From positions 21,582-85,581 of the forward strand of contig DATKUK010000026.1 of the NCBI GenBank assembly GCA_035530655.1: a stretch of 64,000 nt of DNA. Direction: 5' to 3'. The stretch is from DATKUK01 sp035530655. Its GTDB lineage: Bacteria > Planctomycetota > Phycisphaerae > UBA1845 > DATKUK01. A program made the translations under genes and the position numbers. Positions 17,382-25,054 of this stretch are shown in pieces. How positions within the stretch are numbered: position 1 is the stretch's first letter; each line of letters starts with the position of its first letter. The notes beneath the pieces are model-generated. The model did not search any database. It was given only the letters and a program-made list of their open reading frames with translations, and was not told the origin of the DNA.

Positions 17382-18995
17382 ATGCCTCCTTCCGATGATT
17401 CTGGGCCCGATGCCACGCAGAAGATTCGCCAGGCTGCGCGGCGGCTACGCGACGCTATGCCCAGACTTCTCATCGCCCGGCCCAAGGACAGGTACGAGGT
17501 GCGACAGGACAGGGCGCGCACGGCCCGCAGGCTGACACGCCGATTACTGCGGTCTATTGCTGAAACGGATTCCGCTTGCCTTTCCGTACCGATGGCGAAT
17601 GCAACAGTTCTGCTATGCCACATCTTGGGGGGAGCAAAGGGGATTGCAGCAACCGAGACCATAGAAGTCGGACAAGGAGCGTGGTTCGCTAGACCCATGC
17701 GGGTAGATCAGTGCAACGCACTGATTGTGGCCCTCAAGGCACTGGCAGGTGGGCTGGACCATGTCAAGCTCGGCGCCGTGAAGTTGGGTGACGCTAGCCG
17801 AGATCCGTACGCCCTTTGTTGGCTCGTCTCGATATTCAATACCGAGGCCTACGAAGTCTTGATGGAGGATCCAAAGCGCCGCGCATCGGCCTCACAGAAG
17901 ACTTTGAACGGATCACGGTTCCTTGGACTATTCTTGAAGCAGGATCCAGAGAGCCCCATATCCTACATATGGCGCCCACAAGACGGATCATCGTTCCCTT
18001 TGCTGGGGACGCCTCCCCCTTCCATAGTCGCCATTCGCGCAAAGGAAAGTAAGAAGGGCCCCGTCGTCGTTCTTCAGGAAGGGAGTATCCCTGAGGCGGA
18101 TGACAGTCCATTGGCCTTTACGAGGGATTGGAGTTCTTCGTATGCGACAGTGCTGTCGAGGCGAATGCTTCTAGACGAACTCACGGTCAGAATTAAAAGT
18201 GGTTCGCAACACCCTACAGACTGGGTTCATTGGTACCCACATCAAGCAGCCATGTCTATTGGGTCGCCGATCACCATCACTGATAGCAAGACGCTCCTAC
18301 GGGTTCTTCAAGTCGTCAAATGGTTCCTGCGGCAATGGTCCTCACTTGGGCATGTGGACCTCAAGACGCGAGAAGAATTGACTCAGGAGTACGCCATTTT
18401 GCATGGTCCGATTGCCCGCTATGGGCCGTTGGGCAGGAAAGCCAGCACTTTGCTCAGGCTCACGGCGAACATGTTGCCCTCCGCCAGGTTTTTGCTAAGC
18501 GGGAGTCCTGAGAATCATCGACAGCAGTGTGAGTACTGCTGGATGCCGGTGCTGCAAATGGCTATCGTCGCCCTGGAGAGAGCACGCGCCAGCAGAGGCG
18601 ATGCGCTGCTTCCCCCACGTGAATGGTTGCGACGCACACGGGTGACGCCAATCTTGAAGGGCGTGCGCGACCGGGTGGGCCAACTTACCCGCCACAGCAC
18701 CGGCGGTAAGTCGCCTACGAAACGGCCAGCGGTCGTACTCGGTGAGCGGTATGATTCGCCAGTCGTACTGGGCAAGGAGAAAGCCCGACTGAGCAACACC
18801 CGGTACGATGTCTTGATGGCATTGCTTGCGGCCGGGGATCGGGGACTCAGCAAAGACGATTTAGTCAAGAAGAGCGGGCACACTGACGCGGTCGCGGTCC
18901 TCAAGCGGCTGGCGGCGAAAGATCCTGACTGGGCTCGAGTTATTCTCCTGGCGGAAAGGACGGGGGGCGGCTATAGGATTCGTCGCTATTCTTAA
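17382..18995 (+). CDS. Unknown protein with C-terminal winged helix-turn-helix
   Basis: A 537-residue protein of unrecognised family. ATG 17382 is chosen over an in-frame GTG six bases earlier because GAGGG lies 8 nt upstream of the ATG. The body (about 30-430) has no motif I can name; it has a CEYCW pair near 385 and a region rich in aromatic residues around 300. Residues about 470-537 form a winged-helix-like module: SNTRYDVLMALLAAGDRGLS, a KKSGHTDAVAVLKRL recognition-helix region, then a GGGYRIR wing. It stands alone between the HSP90-like operon and the integrative-element core, in the same direction as the core, so it is probably cargo. Confidence 0.6.
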   Translation: MPPSDDSGPDATQKIRQAARRLRDAMPRLLIARPKDRYEVRQDRARTARRLTRRLLRSIAETDSACLSVPMANATVLLCHILGGAKGIAATETIEVGQGAWFARPMRVDQCNALIVALKALAGGLDHVKLGAVKLGDASRDPYALCWLVSIFNTEAYEVLMEDPKRRASASQKTLNGSRFLGLFLKQDPESPISYIWRPQDGSSFPLLGTPPPSIVAIRAKESKKGPVVVLQEGSIPEADDSPLAFTRDWSSSYATVLSRRMLLDELTVRIKSGSQHPTDWVHWYPHQAAMSIGSPITITDSKTLLRVLQVVKWFLRQWSSLGHVDLKTREELTQEYAILHGPIARYGPLGRKASTLLRLTANMLPSARFLLSGSPENHRQQCEYCWMPVLQMAIVALERARASRGDALLPPREWLRRTRVTPILKGVRDRVGQLTRHSTGGKSPTKRPAVVLGERYDSPVVLGKEKARLSNTRYDVLMALLAAGDRGLSKDDLVKKSGHTDAVAVLKRLAAKDPDWARVILLAERTGGGYRIRRYS

Positions 18996-18996
18996 G

Positions 18997-19036
18997 TCCA
19001 CACCAATCCACACCTTTTCCCGCACGAACCCACACC
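18997..19036 (+). repeat. Short iterated CCACACC boxes upstream of excisionase-like genes
   Basis: TCCACACC occurs at 18997-19004 and 19007-19014, and CCCACACC at 19029-19036. Starts are 10 and 22 bp apart, close to one and two helical turns, so the boxes lie on about the same DNA face. Directly upstream of two excisionase-like genes they could be Xis or initiator binding sites. The motif is short and may be partly chance. Confidence 0.4.
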
Positions 19037-19045
19037 TGCACATCG

Positions 19046-19086
19046 GGTAGCCTACCACCAGCATCAGAACGCGACGGAGGTAGGCT
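19046..19086 (+). promoter_or_regulatory. Hairpin able to cover the ribosome site of the first excisionase-like gene
   Basis: AGCCTACC (19049-19056) is the exact reverse complement of GGTAGGCT (19079-19086). The second arm abuts the GGAGG ribosome site (19076-19080) of the ATG at 19088. The first arm also pairs locally as GGTAG-C-CTACC (19046-19056), so two mutually exclusive foldings exist. This could gate translation of the excisionase-like gene; structure is inferred from sequence alone. Confidence 0.4.
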
Positions 19087-19087
19087 G

Positions 19088-19267
19088 ATGACACGTGAAC
19101 TGATTGACGCCAGAGAAATGGCGAAGCGGCTCAGGGTAACGCCGGCCACGGTGCTGGCCTGGCAACGCCGGGGGTGGATCCCTTGTCTACGGGCAGGGCA
19201 GCGCCCCGTCCTCTTCGATCCTCATACCGTGGAAGAGGCCCTCCGACGGCGAGGAGCACGGCGATGA
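19088..19267 (+). CDS. Excisionase-like MerR/HTH_17 small DNA-binding protein (first of two)
   Basis: A 59-residue protein read directly from the sequence. It begins TRELIDAREMAKRLRVTPAT and has the helix-turn-helix and wing layout of HTH_17/MerR-type excisionases: AREMAKRLRV, then VLAWQRRGWIP, a basic turn, VLFDPHTVEEALRR. GGAGG precedes the ATG by 8 nt. Its stop overlaps the start of the next gene by ATGA. It is inferred to be a recombination directionality factor or a small regulator for the integrase at 20967. Confidence 0.75.
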   Translation: MTRELIDAREMAKRLRVTPATVLAWQRRGWIPCLRAGQRPVLFDPHTVEEALRRRGARR

Positions 19268-19458
19268 GCGACACTGGACAGCTCAGCACGCCGCGACCGC
19301 TGCTACGGCCCCGTGAGGCGGCGAACATCCTCGCCATCTCTGCCCGTAAGCTTTGGGGACTGACGAACCGCGGTGAAATCCCTTGCGTTCGAATCGACCG
19401 GGCTGTGCGCTACGACCCGGCCGACCTGGAAGCATATGTCGAGGCACAGAAGAGGTAA
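19264..19458 (+). CDS. Excisionase-like HTH_17 small DNA-binding protein (second of two)
   Basis: A 64-residue protein from ATG 19264, preceded by GAGGAG 7 nt upstream and overlapping the previous gene by 4 bp. The sequence LLRPREAANILAISARKLW, then LTNRGEIPCVRI and VRYDPADLEAYVEAQK is a textbook HTH_17 excisionase-type domain. It resembles the first copy in layout but differs in most residues, so the two probably bind different sites or act as a heterodimer with different half-sites. Confidence 0.85.
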   Translation: MSDTGQLSTPRPLLRPREAANILAISARKLWGLTNRGEIPCVRIDRAVRYDPADLEAYVEAQKR

Positions 19459-19540
19459 GGAAGCGATCTATGCCATCTCACCCCGAGTGGAAGTGTTTGC
19501 GTCCTGATGGTGAACACCAGCCACGGTGCAGCGTGCGCAG

Positions 19541-20602
19541 ATGAGCGATCGGCGACCATCGAAGCCCAATCATCCCAACGGCAGCAGTGCCCCTTCGAAC
19601 ACTGTGCAATTCGGCAAGATCCCATACGCGATGGTGGAAGCTGGGGCAATCCGAAGTCTGAAGCGAAACGAAGCGCGCGTATACGTTGCGATCTTAGCCC
19701 ATCTCAACAACGAGACGTGGACCGCCAAGCCAAGCATTCCGACCCTCGCATGGGAGGCAGGGGTCTGCGACCGAACCGTCGAGAGGGCCGTAGATCGTCT
19801 CGTAGACAAGCGGCTAATTGCGGTTAGGCGGCGACGGGGCAGAAGCAACTGCAACATCTACACAGTGGCCACAAAACCCGACACCCTGGGCGACGGGTTT
19901 TCCGAGTGCCAAAAACCCGTCAAATCAGCCGGCAAACCCCGTAAGCCACATGGAAAAACCCCGTCAAACCAGGCAGAAAAACCCGACGCGCAATGTGACG
20001 CCCGAACAGAGGAACAGAGTGAACAGACCAACAGCAGGGCTGCTGCTGCTGACGTGCCGGAGGGGGAAGCTCTCAAGCCAGCCGGGCCGGATGAGGAACT
20101 GCGTGCAGCGTTGACAGAGGCTGGTATCGGTGGGGCCAAGCGGGAATCCCTGGCTCGCTTGTGGTCAGGGATCGACCAAGCGCCGGCCACGATCCGCGAA
20201 GTGGCCGCCAGACTGGGGGAACGCGGCAAAGGCACAGGCGCTATCATTCGCGAGCTGGAGCACCAAGCCGACGCGAAGCGGGCGTGCGCTGACCAGGACC
20301 AGGTACGCAAACGGGTAGATCGCGAGCGTCGAGCAGCAGAGAAGGCAGAAAACGAGCAAATCGAACGCGAGCGACTCGCCAGGAACCAAGTGATTGATAG
20401 CCTGAGCGATGAGGAACTGAACCACTACAAGGGCAGAGCGGTCGAGCAGGCCCCATTGCCCTTCCTTGGCTCCAGGTACCGAGAGGCCGACCCGCGAAGC
20501 CATGTGCCGCTGATGATTGAGATTTGCCGGCTCGCAAGGGAAGACCGTGCCGCGAGCGTCGCGACCGATGGAGGGCAGCAATGCGATGACCAGACCCGGT
20601 GA
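19541..20602 (+). CDS. Helix-turn-helix replication-type protein of the integrative element
   Basis: A 353-residue protein from ATG 19541 (GTG at 19526 would add five residues; neither has a good ribosome site). Residues about 20-105 form an initiator-type winged helix: VQFGKIPYAMVEAGAIRSL, then RVYVAILAHLN, a SIPTLAWEAGVCDRTVERAVDR recognition-helix region and KRLIAVRRRRG wing. A low-complexity middle and a Glu/Arg-rich coiled coil (about 245-300) follow. N-terminal domains of this kind are usual in plasmid RepA and phage O-like proteins, so it may start replication of the excised element; a transcriptional role is possible. Confidence 0.65.
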   Translation: MSDRRPSKPNHPNGSSAPSNTVQFGKIPYAMVEAGAIRSLKRNEARVYVAILAHLNNETWTAKPSIPTLAWEAGVCDRTVERAVDRLVDKRLIAVRRRRGRSNCNIYTVATKPDTLGDGFSECQKPVKSAGKPRKPHGKTPSNQAEKPDAQCDARTEEQSEQTNSRAAAADVPEGEALKPAGPDEELRAALTEAGIGGAKRESLARLWSGIDQAPATIREVAARLGERGKGTGAIIRELEHQADAKRACADQDQVRKRVDRERRAAEKAENEQIERERLARNQVIDSLSDEELNHYKGRAVEQAPLPFLGSRYREADPRSHVPLMIEICRLAREDRAASVATDGGQQCDDQTR

Positions 20603-20717
20603 GGCCCCCAGCCCTGGGCGGCCGCAGCTACCGTTGACCGAAGCGTCTCAGACGGGACCACGGTGTACGAGCACCCTCACTTTGGTAAGCAAACTGGCGT
20701 GTGTTTCGCAATAACAC

Positions 20718-20746
20718 TTGACAAGCGCAGAAACATGCGCTATACT
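20718..20746 (+). promoter_or_regulatory. Consensus sigma-70-type promoter for the XRE regulator
   Basis: TTGACA at 20718-20723 and TATACT at 20741-20746 are separated by exactly 17 bp. Transcription would start near 20752-20754, on top of the ATG codons at 20751 and 20754, so the message would have no, or almost no, leader. It is the best promoter match seen in the window. Confidence 0.8.
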
Positions 20747-20753
20747 AGGAATG

Positions 20754-20963
20754 ATGGCCATGTCCTTTCGAAAGACCATTCAGACAGAACTGCGGGGCCG
20801 CAAGTGGTCGGCCTACAGGCTGGCGAAGGAAGCAGGCCTGTCGATCCGGACTGTGCAGGCCTATCTGGCCGGCGACCTGGACACGACGGGCGAACGCATA
20901 GAAGCTATGTGCGAGGCGCTCGGTTTGCAGCTACGACGCAAACGTAAGCCAAAGGACGGGTGA
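20754..20963 (+). CDS. Small XRE-family helix-turn-helix regulator
   Basis: A 69-residue protein. ATG codons at 20751, 20754 and 20760 are possible; 20754 is used since the promoter predicts a start of transcription there. The frame stays open through the promoter to a TTG at 20718, but that cannot be translated from this promoter. The HTH is clear: SAYRLAKEAGLSIRTVQAYL, then ERIEAMCEALGLQL and a KRKPK basic tail, the form of Cro/C1-type regulators. It ends 3 bp before the integrase start and probably controls it. Confidence 0.85.
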   Translation: MAMSFRKTIQTELRGRKWSAYRLAKEAGLSIRTVQAYLAGDLDTTGERIEAMCEALGLQLRRKRKPKDG

Positions 20964-20966
20964 GCC

Positions 20967-22364
20967 ATGGCATCCTTGATTCGACTCAGCCGCGGGAAGG
21001 TACCCTCGCGGGCGATTCAGTTCACGGACCCGCAAGGGGACCGAAGAACGATCCATTTGGGAAAGGTCGGGCTCGAAGCTGCCCGGGAGTTCAAGCGGAA
21101 GGTCGAGAAGCTTCTGGCCTGGTCCATCACTAACGACGCCCCCGACGCCCAGACGTCGGCCTGGCTTGCCGGACTGGCAGACCCGATGTACGCCAAGTTG
21201 GCAAAGGTCGGGCTCGCCGCACCGCGCGAGCCGAAATCGAGTGCGCCGGGCCTGGGTGCCTGGCTGGATAAGTTCCTGGCGGAGCGCGTCGATCTAAAGC
21301 CCTCAAGCCGCAAGAACGTCACCCGTACGGCTGACCTTCTGAAGGAGCATTTCGGCGAAAGCGTGCCCATCGACGCCATCACGCTGGATGCGGCCAAGGA
21401 ATGGCGGTCGTGGCTGGCGTCGCGAAAGCTTGCCGAAGCGACCATCCGGCTGCACTGCCGCAACGCCAAAGCAGTCATCAACGAGGCCGTCGAGCGAGAG
21501 CTGATCGAGAGGAACCCCTTCCGCAAGCTGGTCAGCACGGCCATAGCCGCCGACCGGGACCGCTACGTAGCTCCAGACGAAGCCGACCGCATCTTGGAAG
21601 CCTGCCCTAACGTCCAGTGGCGGACGCTGTTTGGCCTGGCCCGGTTCGCCGGGCTGCGCGTCCCGAGCGAGACGCACGTATTGACGTGGGCAGACGTGGA
21701 CTGGCAGCGCTGCAGGCTAACCGCTCGCTCGCCCAAGACCGAGCGGTACGAAGGTCGCGAGCGCAGAGTCGTGCCCATCGTACCCAAGCTCGCAGAGGTC
21801 CTGCGAGAGGCATTTGAGGCGGCCGACGAAGGCCAACAGCACATCATCACGCTTTCCCGCAACAACCTGCGCCGCAACCTGCACGTGGTCCTGGAACGAC
21901 TGGGCATCAAGCCGTGGCTGGACGCCTTCCAGACGCTACGCCGAAGCTGCGAGACGGAATGGTCGCAGACCTTCCCCCAGCACGCCGTATCACACTGGCT
22001 TGGCCACAGCGAGAACGTGTCGCGCAAGCACTACTTGCTCGTGCCCGACGACCTCTACGTTCGAGCGGCCGGACTGCTGAAAAAAACCCCGCAGCAATGC
22101 GCTGCAGAATGCGCTGCAGTAGGCTCTCGCATCGACGCGCAGACGGCCGCAGAACAGCCGTCGGCAGCCGACGCTCGCGCCGAGAAAAAACGCGCCAGCA
22201 CAACCGCGCGGGCAGACAGAAAACTCGCAACACACGATGACATCACGCCTTACCGAAACGCCACCCCCGATATTTCCGACTGGGCCCGGCTGGATTCGAA
22301 CCAGCGACCAGACGATTATGAGTCGCCTGCTCTAACCGCTGAGCTACGGGCCCCAAGCCAATAG
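20967..22364 (+). CDS. Tyrosine recombinase (integrase) reading through tRNA-Ile
   Basis: A 465-residue site-specific recombinase. There is a SAM-like core-binding domain (about 90-185) and a catalytic domain with Arg in FAGLRVPSE (near 230), Lys in SPKTER, LRRSCETE with the second Arg, HWLGHS and the nucleophile Tyr in KHYLLV near 355; the usual H of the HxxR box is replaced. After about residue 370 comes a low-complexity tail. The last 27 codons (LDSNQRPDDYESPALTAEL in the middle) are antisense to tRNA-Ile(CAU). This tail is common in integrases that use a tRNA as attachment site, and is partly supplied by host DNA. Confidence 0.92.
   Translation: MASLIRLSRGKVPSRAIQFTDPQGDRRTIHLGKVGLEAAREFKRKVEKLLAWSITNDAPDAQTSAWLAGLADPMYAKLAKVGLAAPREPKSSAPGLGAWLDKFLAERVDLKPSSRKNVTRTADLLKEHFGESVPIDAITLDAAKEWRSWLASRKLAEATIRLHCRNAKAVINEAVERELIERNPFRKLVSTAIAADRDRYVAPDEADRILEACPNVQWRTLFGLARFAGLRVPSETHVLTWADVDWQRCRLTARSPKTERYEGRERRVVPIVPKLAEVLREAFEAADEGQQHIITLSRNNLRRNLHVVLERLGIKPWLDAFQTLRRSCETEWSQTFPQHAVSHWLGHSENVSRKHYLLVPDDLYVRAAGLLKKTPQQCAAECAAVGSRIDAQTAAEQPSAADARAEKKRASTTARADRKLATHDDITPYRNATPDISDWARLDSNQRPDDYESPALTAELRAPSQ
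22281..22353 (-). tRNA. trnI: tRNA-Ile(CAU) (lysidine type), attachment site of the element
   Basis: The minus strand folds into a 73-nt cloverleaf: acceptor stem GGGCCCG/CGGGCCC, D arm starting TAGCTCAGCGGTTAGAGC, anticodon loop CTCATAA and T arm GCTGGTTCGAATCCAGC, discriminator A, no encoded CCA. The CAU anticodon could mean Met, but the segments GCAGGCGACTCATAATCG and TGGTCGCTGGTTC match bacterial tRNA-Ile2, whose C34 is changed to lysidine. A TAGAAT box at 22377-22382 (minus) may be its -10. The integrase gene crosses it on the other strand. Confidence 0.93.
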
Positions 22365-22616
22365 CCATACCCCGATATTCTACCACGCCGGCGCCGAACG
22401 GGTATGCCCCACGCCCGATTATCGCACTGCCGTTGCCCCGCGTGGTGTCGCAACACGCTGCGTCCCCAAACTCCGCCGGGCGTGCGGCCGAGCGCGTTAC
22501 GGGCAGCGATTGGCCATGCCCCTGCCGCACGGGTGCCTCGCGCCGCCCATGTCGATCTCCAGGCCGTCGCCGTCCGTCAACGCCGGCCGCGGCGGGCACC
22601 GCCTGCCGATGGGCGA
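22365..22616. other. Intergenic region downstream of tolC-like gene
   Basis: About 250 bp between the tRNA-Ile 5' side and the TolC-like stop codon. Apart from the TAGAAT box for the tRNA nothing was recognised; GC-rich short inverted repeats are present but without a T-run. Confidence 0.35.
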
Positions 22617-24278
22617 CTATTGGTCGGCCTGCGAGGCGGACTGGCCGTTGTGCTCGTTGATCAGGTCGAAGAACTTGCCCGTGGCCGAGCAGAGCTGGGC
22701 GATGGCGTCACCCAGGCGCCGCTTGCTGTTAATGATCTCGCTCTGTTGATTGAACAGCTCCTGTCGCCGTGAGAGCAAATCGTCGATGTTCAGCTCGCCC
22801 CGCCGATACCGGGTGAGCCCCTCGTCGTAGTTCCGCTGGTAGCGGTCCAGGTTGCTGGTCAGGTGCTTGATGTTCAGCGTGAGGGTCTTCATGCGGATCA
22901 TCGGGTCGAGGGTGCCCACATAGATGTTGTTCTCGCGAGCCCGAATGGCCTGCTGATTCCGCTCGATATTGGCCAAGGCCTCGCGCTCCAGGCTGGTGGT
23001 CACGCGCTCGTCCACCCGGCGAAGCTCGACCGACGCCGACACCTGCCACTGCGAGCTGCCCTGATCGCCCTGGTCGCCCTCGAGGGCCGACTCGCCCGAG
23101 AAGATCAACGCGGCGTCCCATTTGCCGCGGCGAGCGAGGTCCAACTGGGCCTGTGCGTTGCGCACGCCGTTGCGCAGGGTGGCAATCTCCGGATCGGTGG
23201 CCAGGCTCAGCTCGAGCAGCCGTTCGCGCGACACACCGGCAAACGGATTGAACGACTCCTCCATCAGCTCCAGCGTGGAGTCGAACGACAGGCCGATCCC
23301 CGACTTGAGTTCGTCCAGCCGCACCTCGAGCCGCCCGCTGAGATCCCGCCAGTCGGCCTCGACCGACGCCACCTCGGCCTGGACGCGCTGGAGATCGGAC
23401 TCCACATCGCGATCGGTCACTCCTCTGATCTCGACGGTCATGGCCCGCAGATCGTGAAGCCAGCGGCGGGTCATCTCGAGCCGATCGCGCGTGTCGATCG
23501 TGCCGTAGTAATCGAACAGCGCCCACAGCAGGCGGGTCCGCACGGTCTCGAGATATTGTAGTTTTGCGTTGTCGAGATCGTTCTGCCGGACGATCTGCTC
23601 GCTCGCGCGCTGCAACGCCTCACGCGAGGCCGACAGCGGATAGCGCAGCGAGCCGGCCACAAACGGGTGGTTGGCCTGCTCGCCGGTCCACTGCTCACCC
23701 GTCACGTGGTAGCCCGTGCTGAAGCTCAGGCGGCTGGTGTTGAAGAACCGCTTCTCGACGAACATCTCGGCCACGTGCTCGCGGTCGCGATACTGCCCGT
23801 CGATGGAGTCTCGCTCGCCCGCCATTTTGTTGTACACCCGCATGCCCGGGGTGAGGCTGTCGCGCGAGGTGTAGAAGAAGTCGTAGCGGGCCTCTTCGGC
23901 CTTGAACGACTGGTAGCGCTGCTTGATGGCCGGCTGGTTGTTGAAGGCCAGGTTGATCACGCGAACCGGGTCGAGCACGTAGTGAGCACTCGGCGATGGG
24001 GCAGGCATATCCTCATCCGAGGGCTGCGTGGCAGCAGCCGGCAGCGAGGTCGGCGTCGGCGTGTCGGCTACGCCGCCGCGGGGAACCGGCATGGCCAGGC
24101 CCGACTCCACCGTCTGCGAGGGCAGCTCGCCCTTCAGTCCCGCACAGCCGGCGACCAGGCACGCAGCGCCTGCGATCAGCAGTGCTACGGGCAGACCGCG
24201 CCAACCGAATCGCAGTCGCAGTGCGAATGAGGTGCGTGTGGTTGCTGGGTGGCCTTCGCCACAGCCAGGCACGGGCAC
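22617..24278 (-). CDS. TolC-like outer membrane efflux lipoprotein
   Basis: A 553-residue protein. GTG 24278 is chosen because AAGGA lies 5 nt upstream; the frame is open to 24377. A long signal peptide ends in the lipobox VAGC (LIAGAACLVAGC), followed by a Pro/Ser/Thr-rich linker. The rest is a TolC-type alpha-helical repeat: VRVINLAFNNQPAIKQRYQ, long Glu/Arg/Ala helices with VEADWRDLSGRLEVRLDEL, and a second half repeating the pattern with QLDLARRGKWDAALIFSG and LTRYRRGELNIDDLLSRRQ. It should form the outer membrane channel of a type I secretion or RND efflux pump; no pump genes are next to it. Confidence 0.8.
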   Translation of the reverse strand: MPVPGCGEGHPATTRTSFALRLRFGWRGLPVALLIAGAACLVAGCAGLKGELPSQTVESGLAMPVPRGGVADTPTPTSLPAAATQPSDEDMPAPSPSAHYVLDPVRVINLAFNNQPAIKQRYQSFKAEEARYDFFYTSRDSLTPGMRVYNKMAGERDSIDGQYRDREHVAEMFVEKRFFNTSRLSFSTGYHVTGEQWTGEQANHPFVAGSLRYPLSASREALQRASEQIVRQNDLDNAKLQYLETVRTRLLWALFDYYGTIDTRDRLEMTRRWLHDLRAMTVEIRGVTDRDVESDLQRVQAEVASVEADWRDLSGRLEVRLDELKSGIGLSFDSTLELMEESFNPFAGVSRERLLELSLATDPEIATLRNGVRNAQAQLDLARRGKWDAALIFSGESALEGDQGDQGSSQWQVSASVELRRVDERVTTSLEREALANIERNQQAIRARENNIYVGTLDPMIRMKTLTLNIKHLTSNLDRYQRNYDEGLTRYRRGELNIDDLLSRRQELFNQQSEIINSKRRLGDAIAQLCSATGKFFDLINEHNGQSASQADQ

Positions 24279-24513
24279 AACTTTCCTTACGCACTTGCGT
24301 GGCCGACCTACCCGCAGCAACACCCAGCGGGATACCCCGACCGTCACAAACATCGGCTGGTTGCAGGCGGAAAGCACAACGGCGAGGCCACCTGTCGACA
24401 GGGAACGGACCGCTTACCGGGCGAGGCGTTTCGTGCCCTGGCTACCCACCACCTGGCAGTAACACTCGGCCGACGAGTTTCTGCAACTCTCGATCGGCAC
24501 TGCAATTATAAAA

Positions 24514-24587
24514 TGCGCCGCCAGGGACTCGAACCCCGAACCCGCTGGTTAAGAGCCAGCTGCTCTGCCAAATTGAGCTAGCGGCGC
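24514..24587 (-). tRNA. trnK: tRNA-Lys(CUU)
   Basis: A 74-nt cloverleaf on the minus strand: acceptor GCGCCGC/GCGGCGC, D arm TAGCTCAATTTGGCAGAGC, anticodon stem-loop GCTGGCTCTTAACCAGC with anticodon CTT, T arm with GGTTCGAGTCC, discriminator A, no encoded CCA. A promoter-like pair lies 50 bp upstream. It sits between the TolC-like gene and the activase and shows no sign of use as an integration site. Confidence 0.94.
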
Positions 24588-24636
24588 ATCGACCCGCCTA
24601 CCGCAGCAGCGAGCCACAACTACATCAAGAATGAAG

Positions 24637-24664
24637 ATTGTAGCAGCCCATGCATTGAACTCAA
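24637..24664 (-). promoter_or_regulatory. Promoter for tRNA-Lys
   Basis: On the minus strand TTGAGT (24664-24659) and TACAAT (24642-24637) are 16 bp apart; the tRNA begins about 50 nt downstream. The surrounding 467-bp gap up to the activase gene at 25055 shows no other gene. Confidence 0.6.
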
Positions 24665-25054
24665 CCCCCCAGTAAGCAAGCCGCCCGATCGGCCGATGCG
24701 TATCAACTCGAAAAGAGGCAGATGGCGGCAACGACTCTGTGCCGCGTCGGTGGACTCTCTCAACCCAGAACTCCAGTGTCGGCGGCTCAGCCAGAGGACG
24801 CACACGCCCGTATGGGTTGCCGACCGACGCCTGGGGCCCACGAGTGGACCCGGGCGGCGCGCGTGCAGCGGCCAAAAACCGTTCGGCGCTTGCCAACGAG
24901 GCCATAACAAGCTATGGTTCCAGGAGTTATTGGCGGCGGTCGACGCGGAGGGACGGGTCGGCGCCAGGCGTGGGGCGCCGTGTGGGGCCGGGCCGAGGTC
25001 GTTGGTATCGCCGCGGAAAGAACCACCTGACCTTCTTGTTTAGGGAGGGCTTCG

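Larger units (their letters stand above)
18997..22353 (+). mobile_element. Core of a tRNA-Ile(CAU)-integrated element (left end not found)
   Basis: Overlapping excisionase-like genes, a replication-type HTH protein, an XRE regulator and an integrase end in tRNA-Ile, which keeps a complete sequence at the right attachment site. The element must extend to the left; the restriction, nuclease, HSP90-like and winged-helix genes from 3.1 kb on are likely cargo. A second copy of the tRNA 3' end, which would mark the left limit, was not seen by eye between 1 and 19000. The coordinates given cover only the core. Confidence 0.7.
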
